Translations under genes and position numbers: made by a program
The notes under the pieces: generated by a model
Seen by the model: only the letters and a program-made list of their open reading frames with translations
Database searches by the model: none
What the model was told of the DNA's origin: nothing
Assembly: GCA_964500225.1 (NCBI GenBank)
Contig: CAZCOA010000004.1
Location: forward strand, 1 to 64,000
Length of the DNA: 64,000 nucleotides
Source of the DNA: JAAYDY01 sp964500225
Lineage (GTDB): Bacteria; Planctomycetota; Phycisphaerae; FEN-1346; JAACEH01
Direction: 5' to 3'
In this document: positions 42,505 to 51,385 of the stretch, in pieces
Position numbering within the stretch: position 1 is the stretch's first letter
Layout of the letters: the number at the start of each line of letters is the position of its first letter

Positions 42505-43194
42505 CTAGACATCCTTGAACCGGTAGCCCACTCCCCGAACAGTCTCTATATAATCACTGCAAGGACCGAGCTTCTTGCGCAGGTTCACAATGTGCACATC
42601 GACCGAACGGTCGGTGACGGCAACGTCCCCGCCCTGCGCCCCGTCAACGATCTGGTATCGCGTGAAGACCCATCCCGGCCGACGCGCCATGAAATGAAGA
42701 ATACGAAACTCCGTGTGCGTGAGATCGACCGGCCTGCCCTTGACCTTGACTTCGTGCCGCCTCGGATCGATCGTTAGCTTGCCGACCGTCATGGGAGCCG
42801 CTTCGTCGCCCACCCCGTCACGTGGACGCCTGAGTACCGCCTTGATCCGAGCCACGAGCACCCGCGGGCTGAACGGCTTGGTGATGTAGTCGTCGGCGCC
42901 CAGTTCCAACCCCGCCACGACGTCGGCCTCCTCACCTTTGGCCGTCAGCATCACCACCGGAATCGCCTGCGTCTCTGGGTTGCCCTTGAGCAAGCGACAG
43001 ACCTCCAGCCCGTCGGTCCCCGGAAGCATCAGATCCAACAGAACGAGGTCCGGCTTCTCCTCGCGGACCACCCGAAGGGCCTCTTCTCCGCGTGTCGCAC
43101 ATCGCACGGTGAAACCATCGCGGCTCAAGTTATACTTGAGTAGTTCTAAGATATCTTCTTCGTCGTCAACGGCCAAAATTCGCTGTTTGCTCAT
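42505..43194 (-). CDS. phoB: Phosphate-regulon response regulator PhoB/PhoP
   Basis: 229-residue OmpR-family regulator. The receiver has VDDEEDI, the phospho-Asp in LVLLDLMLPG, T in MLTAK and the Lys in ITKPFSPR. The C-terminal winged helix contains VDLTHTEFRILHFMARRPGWVFTR interrupted by no frameshift, and ends VRGVGYRFKD. The pairing with phoR and the nearby pst operon identify it. It is divergent from hisD. Two 11-bp-spaced TAAC units upstream suggest autoregulation. Confidence 0.93.
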   Translation of the reverse strand: MSKQRILAVDDEEDILELLKYNLSRDGFTVRCATRGEEALRVVREEKPDLVLLDLMLPGTDGLEVCRLLKGNPETQAIPVVMLTAKGEEADVVAGLELGADDYITKPFSPRVLVARIKAVLRRPRDGVGDEAAPMTVGKLTIDPRRHEVKVKGRPVDLTHTEFRILHFMARRPGWVFTRYQIVDGAQGGDVAVTDRSVDVHIVNLRKKLGPCSDYIETVRGVGYRFKDV

Positions 43195-43251
43195 GGACTC
43201 GCATCCGACACAGGACCTATGGCTTCTCCTGCAAAAGTCTATGCCCCGCGT

Positions 43252-43266
43252 GTTAGCCCCGTGTTA
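43252..43266 (-). promoter_or_regulatory. Pho-box-like repeat upstream of phoB
   Basis: The plus strand reads GTGTTAGCCCCGTGTTAGC: two GTTA units at 43252-43255 and 43263-43266, 11 bp apart. On the minus (phoB coding) strand these are CTAACACGGGG-CTAACACG, the same TAAC/11-bp pattern as the pstS box. The end of the box is 57 bp before the phoB start. Confidence 0.45.
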
Positions 43267-43423
43267 GCATCTGGCAAGAAAGCAGTTATGGCTCCAGCCG
43301 TTGCGGGAGCATGACTGCCCACGACATTATCTACAAGTCCGCGCCAAGGCAACGAAAATGCTCCCACACACTGCCTATATGTCCCCATATGCCGTCGCTC
43401 CTGTCCGGCCGCAAGACAGCCGG

Positions 43424-43452
43424 TTGGCAGAACCATTTACTTTCGCTATAAT
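43424..43452 (+). promoter_or_regulatory. Sigma70-type promoter of hisDCB
   Basis: TTGGCA (43424-43429), a 17-bp spacer and TATAAT (43447-43452) form a near-consensus promoter. The predicted start near 43459 gives a leader of about 30 nt to the hisD GTG. No attenuator or T-box fits in so short a leader. Confidence 0.75.
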
Positions 43453-43489
43453 CGCCCTATTAAGCTGTCATGAGGCGAGGAGAGACTTC

Positions 43490-44821
43490 GTGAGAATTAT
43501 CCGTATGACCGACACAGGGGCCGACCAGCAATTGGCCGATTTGCGCGCCGCCCTGGGGCTTGACCAGGGACTGGTCGCCGATTGGCAGAAAGCCGTCGCC
43601 AACACCCGTTCTCCCCTGGAGACCGTGCGTGAGGTGCTCCATGCCGTCCGCACGCGCGGCGACGCTGCGGTCACCGAGTACACCGAGCGGTTCGACAACG
43701 TGCGGTTGTCGCCCGCACAGTTCCGCGTGACACAGGCCGACATGGATGCCGCTGCCCGGTCAATGCCCGCCAACGTCATCGAAGCCATGAAGCGGGCCAT
43801 CGAGAACATCCGTCGCTTCCAGAGCAGTACCATCGCCAACGCCCCGCCCGACGTCGTCGTGGGCGGACGGCGATTGAGCATGGCGTACCGGACGCTTCGC
43901 CGCGTAGGAGTTTATGTGCCGGGCGGCGCTACGGCTTATCCTTCAAGCGTCTTGATGGCCGCCGTTCCGGCACGGGTGGCCGGAGTCCAGGAGGTCGCCG
44001 TTCTCAGTCCTCCGATGGAACACGGTCAGATTCGCACGCCGATTCTGGCCGCCTGCGCCGTCGCCGGCATCCGTGAGGTGTATCGACTCCAGGGAGTGGC
44101 CGGCATTGCCGCCCTGGCCTATGGCACCGAGACGATTCGCCCCGTGGACAAGATTGTCGGCCCCGGCAACCAGTTCATCCAATTGGCCAAGAAGGAAGTC
44201 CAGGGAACAGTGGACGTTGACAGCTTTGCCGGACCGTCGGAGGTGCTCGTCATCGCCGACAAGTCCGCCGACGCTCGGTGCATTGCCCTTGATCTGCTCA
44301 GCCAGGCCGAGCACAATCCCGGCTGCTGCATTCTGGTGACCGACGACGAAGGGCTGCGGCAGCGGATCGAGGCGGAGATTAACGTTCAGATACGTCAGCT
44401 GGCCCAGGGCGACGTGGTCGCCGGCGCACTGGACCGATTCAGCGCCATGATCCTCGTCCGTGACATGGATGAGGCCTGTCGCGTAAGCAACTACCTGGCC
44501 CCCGAGCACCTTCAGATCGTTACGGCGTCGCCGCGGAGCCTCCTGCCGAAGATCACGGCCGCCGGCGCCGTCTTTCTCGGATCGTCAACCCCCGTCGCCG
44601 TGGGCGACTACATCGCCGGGCCGAGCCATACGCTGCCCACCGGCGGCACGGCCCGATTCGCCTCGGGCTTGTCGGCCAACGATTTCCGCAAGCGCATGAG
44701 CGTCATCGAGTACACCGCCGAGGCCCTGGCCGAGGACGCGCCGCACATCGTCGCCCTCGCCGACCTCGAACGGCTCGAGGCCCACGCACGCAGCGTGACC
44801 GCCCGGCTGACGACACCTTAA
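43490..44821 (+). CDS. hisD: Histidinol dehydrogenase HisD
   Basis: NAD-dependent four-electron oxidation of L-histidinol to L-histidine. The 443-residue protein shows family segments RRVGVYVPGGATAYPSS, IVGPGNQFIQLAKKEV, DSFAGPSEVLVIAD, the catalytic SQAEHNPG (zinc and base residues), and a C-terminal VGDYIAGPSHTLPTGGTAR. GTG 43490 is chosen because GAGGAG lies 7 nt upstream and the promoter is just before it; a longer upstream reading would run through the promoter. First gene of hisD-hisC-hisB. Confidence 0.95.
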   Translation: MRIIRMTDTGADQQLADLRAALGLDQGLVADWQKAVANTRSPLETVREVLHAVRTRGDAAVTEYTERFDNVRLSPAQFRVTQADMDAAARSMPANVIEAMKRAIENIRRFQSSTIANAPPDVVVGGRRLSMAYRTLRRVGVYVPGGATAYPSSVLMAAVPARVAGVQEVAVLSPPMEHGQIRTPILAACAVAGIREVYRLQGVAGIAALAYGTETIRPVDKIVGPGNQFIQLAKKEVQGTVDVDSFAGPSEVLVIADKSADARCIALDLLSQAEHNPGCCILVTDDEGLRQRIEAEINVQIRQLAQGDVVAGALDRFSAMILVRDMDEACRVSNYLAPEHLQIVTASPRSLLPKITAAGAVFLGSSTPVAVGDYIAGPSHTLPTGGTARFASGLSANDFRKRMSVIEYTAEALAEDAPHIVALADLERLEAHARSVTARLTTP

Positions 44822-44854
44822 CGGACTGCACCTGAACTCGCAGAAAGCGCATTC

Positions 44855-45898
44855 ATGGGATACTATCGTCACAACATCGAGGCCATGAGCGGCTACGTTC
44901 CCGGTGAACAGCCGCAGGGCTCTCGCTTCATCAAGCTCAACACGAACGAAAACCCCTATCCGCCGTCGCCGCGGGTGATGCAGGCCATCCGAGAAATCAG
45001 CGAGGACGCCCTGCGCAAGTACCCGCACCCGACGGCCGACGCCGTCCGCGACACCGTAGCCGCCTTGTTCGGCATCGCACGCGACAACGTCATTTGCGGC
45101 AATGGCTCGGACGACTTGTTGCGCATGATCTTCACGGCAACGCTCGGCGCCGGCGATGCCGTCACGATCACCGACCCGACGTACTCGCTCTATGAGACCC
45201 TGGCGGGCATCCAGGACGCCCGCCTCGACGTGCTGCCGTGCGATGACGATTTCGCCCTACCCGTGACGCCGCTCGCAGCCTCCACGTCGCAACTGGTCAT
45301 TGTCGCCAACCCCAATGCCCCGACTGGGCTGGCCGCGTCTGTTGACGACATACGTCGCATCGCCCGGAGCATCCGCGGTCTGCTCGTCGTGGACGAGGCC
45401 TATGCCGACTTCGCCGACGCCACGGCCATGCCACTGGCCACGAGCGAACCCAATGTGCTTGTCATGCGGACCCTCTCCAAATCCTACAGCCTGGCCGGGC
45501 TGCGATTCGGCTACGCCGTCGGCTCGGCCGAGTTAGTCCAGGGGCTCATGAAGGTCAAGGACTCGTACAACTGCGATGCACTGGCCATTGCCGCCGCCCG
45601 TGCCGCTCTCGACGATCAGGCATGGATGAGGCGGAATGTCGATCGCATCAAGGCGGAGCGATCTCGGCTCACTGCCGGTCTCCGCAGCCTCGGCTTCACG
45701 GTTCTCGACAGTCACACGAACTTCGTCATGGCCCGGCCGCCCGACGGCAACGCCGAGCGACTCTACCGGAAACTGAAGGAACGAGCTATACTCGTCCGAT
45801 ACTTTAACAGGCCCCGCATCGACCGATTCGTCCGCATCACGGTCGGCGCCCCGGAAGAAACGGATGTCCTGCTGGCCGCGGTGAAGTCCCTGGTATGA
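44855..45898 (+). CDS. hisC: Histidinol-phosphate aminotransferase HisC
   Basis: PLP-dependent aminotransferase converting imidazole-acetol phosphate and glutamate to histidinol phosphate. The 347-residue protein has the N-terminal KLNTNENPYPPSP, the NPNAPTG segment, VDEAYADF, the PLP-lysine motif LSKSYSLAGLRFGYAVG, and a late arginine in NRPRIDRFVRITVG. All are typical of HisC. It starts 33 bp after hisD and ends overlapping hisB by 4 nt. Confidence 0.94.
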   Translation: MGYYRHNIEAMSGYVPGEQPQGSRFIKLNTNENPYPPSPRVMQAIREISEDALRKYPHPTADAVRDTVAALFGIARDNVICGNGSDDLLRMIFTATLGAGDAVTITDPTYSLYETLAGIQDARLDVLPCDDDFALPVTPLAASTSQLVIVANPNAPTGLAASVDDIRRIARSIRGLLVVDEAYADFADATAMPLATSEPNVLVMRTLSKSYSLAGLRFGYAVGSAELVQGLMKVKDSYNCDALAIAAARAALDDQAWMRRNVDRIKAERSRLTAGLRSLGFTVLDSHTNFVMARPPDGNAERLYRKLKERAILVRYFNRPRIDRFVRITVGAPEETDVLLAAVKSLV

Positions 45899-46512
45899 CA
45901 AAGACAAGGACTCGATCTATGGCAGAACAGCGAACCGCCGAGGTGAAGCGAACGACCGGCGAGACCCACGTCACCGTCTGGCTGAACCTGGACGGCGCCG
46001 GCAAGGCCGACGTGAGCACGGGGCTTGGGTTCTTCGACCATATGCTGACGCTGCTGGCCCGGCACAGTCTGATAGACATGAGCGTCAAGGCCGCCGGCGA
46101 CCTGCACGTGGACGGGCACCACACCGTCGAGGATATCGGCATCGTGATCGGCCAGGCTCTGGACAAGGCCCTCGGCAACCGTTCGGGCATCACGCGATAC
46201 GGATCTGCCACAGTCCCCATGGACGAGACGCTCGCCACGGTCGCCCTCGACCTGGGCGGGCGCGCTTACCTGGTTTACGACGCCCGCTATCCTGTCGATC
46301 GCGTAGGCGACTTTGACGTGGAACTGATCCGTGAGTTTCTCATCGCGATGGCGAACAACGCGAAGATGAACCTGCACATCCACGTGCCCTACGGCGTGAA
46401 CGCCCACCACATCGCCGAAGGCGTCTTCAAGTCCCTCGCCCGGGCACTGCGACAGGCCGTCGAACCCGACCCGCGAGTCACAGGCATTCCGTCCACCAAG
46501 GGGTCACTCTGA
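45895..46512 (+). CDS. hisB: Imidazoleglycerol-phosphate dehydratase HisB
   Basis: Mn-dependent dehydratase giving imidazole-acetol phosphate. The 205-residue monofunctional form shows GLGFFDHMLTLLARHS, DLHVDGHHTVEDIGI (metal His/Glu), the second-half HIAEGVFKSLARALRQA, and the C-terminal PSTKGSL end. ATG 45895 overlaps hisC as ATGA; ATG 45919 with AAGGA 8 nt upstream is the other plausible start and would give 197 residues. The rest of the his pathway is not in the window. Confidence 0.95.
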   Translation: MTKTRTRSMAEQRTAEVKRTTGETHVTVWLNLDGAGKADVSTGLGFFDHMLTLLARHSLIDMSVKAAGDLHVDGHHTVEDIGIVIGQALDKALGNRSGITRYGSATVPMDETLATVALDLGGRAYLVYDARYPVDRVGDFDVELIREFLIAMANNAKMNLHIHVPYGVNAHHIAEGVFKSLARALRQAVEPDPRVTGIPSTKGSL

Positions 46513-46906
46513 AACGAGAAGGACACCTGAAATGACACGAGACAGACCCCCTGGAACCACAGTGCCAGGAACCGCCGAGGAGTCCTTCTGATGATGTTGC
46601 TACTGGCAACGCCGGGAGCGATGCTGATAACCACCGTTCAGACACAGGGCCGCGGGCCGTCAAAGGATGCCCCCTTTGTCGACGCCAGGGCCGTACGCGA
46701 ACGGTTTGACACCATCACACCCGAGGATATGAAACTGCCGGCTTCACGATCTCGCGCCCGAAGTCTTGGCATGGGCAAGGAAATTCGATCCCGAGGGACT
46801 TCAGATGCAGGCGAAGCCATCTCCTGACTGAAACCATCGGGTGGTTCATCAAGCTCTCAAGCGGCCCCACGTGTCCCCCCGGTACGGCGACGGCGCCTGA
46901 CCGGGC
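46513..46906. other. Gap after hisB with only a mini-reading-frame and a broken small gene
   Basis: A 19-codon frame (46532-46591) with an AAGGA site 8 nt upstream ends as TGATG directly into the next frame at 46591. That next frame appears frameshifted (see 46591-46831). The remaining bases to 46906 hold no clear gene or terminator. Confidence 0.4.
46591..46831 (+). pseudogene. Possible frameshifted small gene, unknown family
   Basis: The frame from ATG 46591 begins with a signal-like stretch (MMLLLATPGAMLITTV) and reads plausibly to ITPEDM near residue 50. It then turns into Ser/Arg-rich sequence ending at 46827. In the +1 frame the same DNA reads protein-like, LHDLAPEVLAWARKFDPEG, to a stop at 46831. 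A single-base indel near 46740 would join the two halves into one protein of about 79 residues. No family is recognised. A sequencing error, real decay or chance in GC-rich DNA are all possible. Confidence 0.3.
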
Positions 46907-49555
46907 CTACGGCAATGCGTGCCCCAGCAATCGGCGCACAGCCATCATGTCTGCGGCCGTCAGGGTGCCCGAGCCGTCCACGTCGTACCGTACGCGTGCG
47001 GCGTTCATCGTGGCACCTGCGCTGCTTCGAGAGGCCAAAACGTCCGCTGCCGTCACCGCCCCCGACCCGTCAACATCGCCCGCCAGGCAGGCGAACTGAC
47101 GCACCTTCACCCCACCGAACGAATTGCCCGAAGTATCCTTTAACGAATCGAGCAACGTTACGGTGTACCGATCAGTGTCCGGCAACGGGGATGAAAATGT
47201 GACGGTCACGGTACGATAATCCCCGGACACCACCGCCGAGGCAATCCGAGCCGACACATCGCCCCCCGCCTGCCCTACCACGGAGAAGGCATCCGGCACT
47301 ACGGTCGCAGGGGCCACCGCCTTGCTGAATCGCAGCTTCATCTGAGTCACGCCGGCCAACGGACTGTGGACATACCCGTCGGAAAATGGCAATTCATATG
47401 TCGTTGTCCCGTGGGAACTTGCAATTGTCCATTCCTCGACGTCGCCGGGACCTGGTTTCTCCACGACATAGATGTGCACGGCCAGAGGACTGAAACTGTC
47501 TTCGAAGTAGCCGCTCTCGGAAAGAATCGTCCGCCCTTCGCCGTAAACGGTAATCTGCGTACCGAGGGCCAACTGATCGACGTTGAAGCGAACCACCTCG
47601 TTCCGTGCTCGAATCTCTGCGGCGAAAATATAGAGCTGACCGTTGTACTCCCGCGTCATGATGTCCACACGCCCGCCCTCCGACTCGACGTCCGCCACCG
47701 CCGTGTCGCACTCCTCAGGGCCCAGAACCACGGGCGTCAGCTCCGTAATTTGTGCCTTGAACTGAGCCATTGCCGCATAGTTCTCGCTGGGCGTCGGCTC
47801 AAAATAGTGGAACCACTGGATGCCCTTGACGCCGTGGATGACATTCGTCCAACACAGGTTCTTCAACTGGGTCGGGGTTACCGCGGGCGTCCAGGGATAG
47901 TCCGGATCGGCATGAATGTCGCAGGTCTCGATCCACGTCATCGTTGGAATGAGGTTGTAGTTCCACCCGCGTAACCGATCCACGGCCAGCAACGAATCCT
48001 CCAGCGTGCACCACGTGTATTTTGTGGCGTACTCGTACGGGTAATAGTCGAACGATATGACGTCGGCGCAACAGGTCTTGCGGTCGAACGGCTCGTTTGT
48101 TCCCATCGTGACGTTATGACGATCACTGTACAGGAAGCAGTAACTCTGGGCGCGCTCCTGGTTCCAGTTGGGTTCCGGGCCGTGGGTAAAACTGTAACCG
48201 ACAATATTCAGCAGGTGCGGGTGGTTACCATCCAGTTCATGACACTTGTCGGTCCAGCGCTTCACCTCGGTAGCCGGGATATACTCCGTCGAGCCGCCAA
48301 GATCCGGTTCGTCCTTCCAGTTCCACATGAACATCGCCGGGTGGTTCTTCGTCGAGTTGACGTACACGCCCAGTTGGTCGATGTCCACGGCCGTCAAATG
48401 CACCCAGTTGCCGCTCCCGGGCGGATCCTCGTAGATGTTGCTCGTCCGGCCGCCGGGCCAGTAGTTGCCCTGGGCCGGGCCGATCACCGGCAGCCCCACC
48501 GATGAGGCGCTGGCCACGTAGTTGATCCACCCCGTTGGATTGTCCGGCACATTCCATCCCTGCCCATGAAGGCAGTTGATGTAAGGCTGCCACTGGGCAA
48601 AGTACCAGGTATCCAGCCCCCACGGTGTCACCGGGAAGAACGGTTGGCCGTTACGGCAGATGGCATTGTTCTCGTCGATCCCCACCGCCGGAATGCCGTC
48701 CACAACTTTGATCCACGTCTTGCTTGCCGTGCCGCGCACGGCGTCCGACGCATCACGAATCTCCACCAGCAGTGTGTGCTCGCCGGCGAGCAGTTGGCGG
48801 TAATCGGCCGTGAACACTTCCTCAGCCTGAAGTTCTCCCGCTTTCTCGTAAATGACCTTGCCGTCCAGCTTGGCTATCAGCTTGTCCGTCGGCGACACAT
48901 TGTCGATCTGGCAATAGACTTTCTGCGCTATGCGAATATGCGGCTCGGCCATCCAGAGCTCCAGGTACGCCTGCCCCCCGGTGTAATTGATCTCCAGGAC
49001 AGGCGCGTAACTGTGGTCGCCGTAGTCCCATGTATAGCACCGCCGCTCGTTGCCTCCGTTGTTCGTAATCCGCAAACCAAGCACATTGCCGTATTCGTAC
49101 CCGGGACGATTGATGAATTCTTGGACCAGGGCCTTGACGTCGGCCGACTGCACCCACGCCCCGGGCGTCCAAACGCCGCTGGTCCAGTTCACCACCGTTG
49201 CCGTCACCGGAAGATCATACGGGAGGAAAACAAACGACGCACAGTCATCCTGGTCAATAAGGCGGATTTCCGCATTGGATGTGCCTGTGCCGGCCGTATT
49301 GGCCACCATCCTGATATAGGCCGAGGTGATCGTCGCCTGTTTGGGTATATGCACCTGCCAACGAAAGAACGTTCTTGTCGCTGCGTTGCTATATGGTTCA
49401 CCGCTGGTACTTAGCGTATAGGAGTTGTCGGTTCCACTACTATACGTGTCGTCGCGCGAACAGAAGATCTTATAGCTTTGCGTCCCTGCCGATGCAGGAA
49501 ATGCGATGGCCAGCACTGCAGCCAACACCGTCGCCCGATGTGCCCACCGTACCAT
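46907..49555 (-). CDS. Exported glycoside-hydrolase-like protein with DNRLRE and type I dockerin domains
   Basis: 882-residue secreted protein. Residues 1-24 are a signal peptide. Residues about 25-190 are a DNRLRE-type beta-sandwich (TRTFFRWQVHIP, NRPGYEYGNVLGLRI). Residues about 300-640 resemble a clan-A TIM-barrel hydrolase: FMWNWKDEPDLGG (possible acid/base Glu in DEP) and IPTMTWIETC (possible nucleophile Glu). The last 60 residues are a dockerin with two calcium loops, GDVDGSGAVTAADV and YDVDGSGTLTAADM. ATG 49555 has GAGGG 8 nt upstream. Carbohydrate breakdown is inferred; the substrate is unknown. Confidence 0.78.
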   Translation of the reverse strand: MVRWAHRATVLAAVLAIAFPASAGTQSYKIFCSRDDTYSSGTDNSYTLSTSGEPYSNAATRTFFRWQVHIPKQATITSAYIRMVANTAGTGTSNAEIRLIDQDDCASFVFLPYDLPVTATVVNWTSGVWTPGAWVQSADVKALVQEFINRPGYEYGNVLGLRITNNGGNERRCYTWDYGDHSYAPVLEINYTGGQAYLELWMAEPHIRIAQKVYCQIDNVSPTDKLIAKLDGKVIYEKAGELQAEEVFTADYRQLLAGEHTLLVEIRDASDAVRGTASKTWIKVVDGIPAVGIDENNAICRNGQPFFPVTPWGLDTWYFAQWQPYINCLHGQGWNVPDNPTGWINYVASASSVGLPVIGPAQGNYWPGGRTSNIYEDPPGSGNWVHLTAVDIDQLGVYVNSTKNHPAMFMWNWKDEPDLGGSTEYIPATEVKRWTDKCHELDGNHPHLLNIVGYSFTHGPEPNWNQERAQSYCFLYSDRHNVTMGTNEPFDRKTCCADVISFDYYPYEYATKYTWCTLEDSLLAVDRLRGWNYNLIPTMTWIETCDIHADPDYPWTPAVTPTQLKNLCWTNVIHGVKGIQWFHYFEPTPSENYAAMAQFKAQITELTPVVLGPEECDTAVADVESEGGRVDIMTREYNGQLYIFAAEIRARNEVVRFNVDQLALGTQITVYGEGRTILSESGYFEDSFSPLAVHIYVVEKPGPGDVEEWTIASSHGTTTYELPFSDGYVHSPLAGVTQMKLRFSKAVAPATVVPDAFSVVGQAGGDVSARIASAVVSGDYRTVTVTFSSPLPDTDRYTVTLLDSLKDTSGNSFGGVKVRQFACLAGDVDGSGAVTAADVLASRSSAGATMNAARVRYDVDGSGTLTAADMMAVRRLLGHALP

Positions 49556-49900
49556 AGCTTTCACCCTCACAACAGATCCAGAGATGGTTCGCAGCCGACG
49601 CGCGAAGCGAAGGAAAGAAGATTTCACAGAGTTCTGGCGCTATTATACCCTTGGTTGCCGACTCAGCACAATCCGCTGGGAAAATTCGTGGCCCATCATC
49701 TTCGCCCCGCTGGAACCTGCGGTTCGTGGGCCCAGTGCTTGCCAAGAGCCGGTAGATCTGATCAGCAATGTGGCTACCGCCGCCTCGAAACATCTCACGA
49801 CGGGGATCGGACGCCATAGGTGACACTACTAAGATAACAGCCCCCCCGCCCCAACATCCGGCAGGACACAGGGACCTTGTCGGTAGCGACGGGCAGACGG
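49556..49900. promoter_or_regulatory. Gap with promoter of the dockerin-protein gene
   Basis: On the minus strand TTGTGC (49672-49667), an 18-bp spacer and TATAAT (49648-49643) form a moderate promoter about 90 bp upstream of the dockerin-protein start. The remaining DNA to the L,D-transpeptidase stop at 49901 shows no gene, repeat or terminator. Confidence 0.4.
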
Positions 49901-51049
49901 CTACGGCCGGGTTTCGACGATCTCGACCGTGCTCATCTCCGGCGTCATGAAGTCGTAGAGTTCTTCCACATCGGCGTTAAGCATCCGAATGCAGCCCAGC
50001 GACACGCGCTGACCGACGCTTGCGGGTTCGTTCGTGCCGTGGATGCCCAAATGGTCGCCGAAATCAATCCACCGGGTTCCTAGTGGATTCTGGGGGTCGC
50101 CACCCGGAACAGGTTTCATGATGCCTCTCTGACTCGGTGGTGGGCTGAACGCGGGATTCTCCAGCTTCTTAAGAACAACGTATTGCCCTGCCGGCGTCGA
50201 GTCGCCCCGACCGATAGCAACACGGTAGGTCTTCACGAGAATGTCCCGCAGCCATAGTTCCAACACCATGTCGCTCTTGACCACACGCACGCGGAACGGT
50301 CCCTTGATGACCTTCAGCTTCTGCCCTGCGTAGATGGAATCCGACGGAAGGCCGTTGATCCGCTGCACCAGGGGATACGGAATCGCATATCGCCGCCCGA
50401 TCGTGGACAGGTAATCGCCGCTCTGGACCTCGTACAGTTCAGCCTCTGTCTCGCCATCGGCGAGTTTCTTGCCCAGAATTGTCCGCTCGCTTACTGAAGT
50501 CAGGCACGCGGCGATTTCGGCATATTGGGCAGGATTCGGGCCGGCGGCCAGCGCCTTGACATACTGAGCCCGCGCCGCAACGAGCTTGCCTTCACGCTCC
50601 AGACGACGCCCTTCGGCCAGGAGCACCTGGGCCGACGCAGACGCTTCGCCGCCCACCGTCGCCCCAGTGATTGACGACGGGGTTGTTTCCGTGCTGCTCG
50701 GCTGTGGAAGCGTGTTCGAGACCGCCGGCGGCTGATCCGCGCCGGCCTCCGTGGCACTGGACGGGGGCGGCATCGGTACTCCGTCGTCACTATCTGCGGA
50801 ATCGGCTCCCGCCGGCGTCTGCACGCCAAGTCCGTAAGGTGTCTGGACTTCCGTCGCGTCCGACGGCGATTCGGCCACCGCCGCCGGCGAGTCGCCCTCT
50901 TCGGAGAGCCACCCGAACAGGCGCATGGCACCCCAGACCGCCACGGCAAGGCCCACGGCAGCTACTGACAGGCCGACGATCATAAGGATGCGGCGGCTGC
51001 CCATTGGTTTCCTGCGACTGGGATCATTACCGAACAGCAGACTCGGCAC
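49901..51049 (-). CDS. L,D-transpeptidase (YkuD) with LysM domain
   Basis: 382-residue cell-envelope enzyme. One membrane helix (about 21-43) is followed by a Pro/Ser/Thr-rich linker (about 50-130). A helical segment and a LysM repeat (YEVQSGDYLSTIGRRYAIPY, then GQKLKVI) come next. The C-terminal YkuD domain has HGTNEPASVGQ and the catalytic Cys in SLGCIRM. It cross-links or modifies peptidoglycan stem peptides. GTG 51049 is chosen because AAGGAG lies 6 nt upstream. Confidence 0.88.
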   Translation of the reverse strand: MPSLLFGNDPSRRKPMGSRRILMIVGLSVAAVGLAVAVWGAMRLFGWLSEEGDSPAAVAESPSDATEVQTPYGLGVQTPAGADSADSDDGVPMPPPSSATEAGADQPPAVSNTLPQPSSTETTPSSITGATVGGEASASAQVLLAEGRRLEREGKLVAARAQYVKALAAGPNPAQYAEIAACLTSVSERTILGKKLADGETEAELYEVQSGDYLSTIGRRYAIPYPLVQRINGLPSDSIYAGQKLKVIKGPFRVRVVKSDMVLELWLRDILVKTYRVAIGRGDSTPAGQYVVLKKLENPAFSPPPSQRGIMKPVPGGDPQNPLGTRWIDFGDHLGIHGTNEPASVGQRVSLGCIRMLNADVEELYDFMTPEMSTVEIVETRP

Positions 51050-51295
51050 GGCTGACTCCTTCCACGCACACTGATGTCCTGGATGGGACCTGGCATATCC
51101 GAACGGACTGCCGCACACGTTATCGACAGCCCGAGGCTCGCGTATTCGTTCTTTCCGAGCATCTTCTCACTTTCGGCCCCCCCCGTCAACACGGATCAAC
51201 TCGGACATGGACGATTCCCCGCCGCAAGGCCCAGGGACGGCCTTCACGGGGCTGCCCCCTCCGGTCTCGGAATGCTTGGGGCCCGGCAGCAAGAC

Positions 51296-51323
51296 TTGTC
51301 AGGGGCTTGAGGGATGCTAGAAT
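51296..51323 (+). promoter_or_regulatory. Promoter of uvrA
   Basis: TTGTCA (51296-51301), a 16-bp spacer and TAGAAT (51318-51323) match sigma70 hexamers at 5 of 6 positions each. The start of transcription would be near 51330, giving a leader of about 55 nt. No LexA-type palindrome was noticed between it and the start codon. The rest of 51050-51385 holds nothing further. Confidence 0.5.
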
Positions 51324-51385
51324 ACGTTGTTTCGGCGTTACGGTGCGACAAGGCCGGGGCCAGTCATTGGCCGAAAGGAGCGGCG

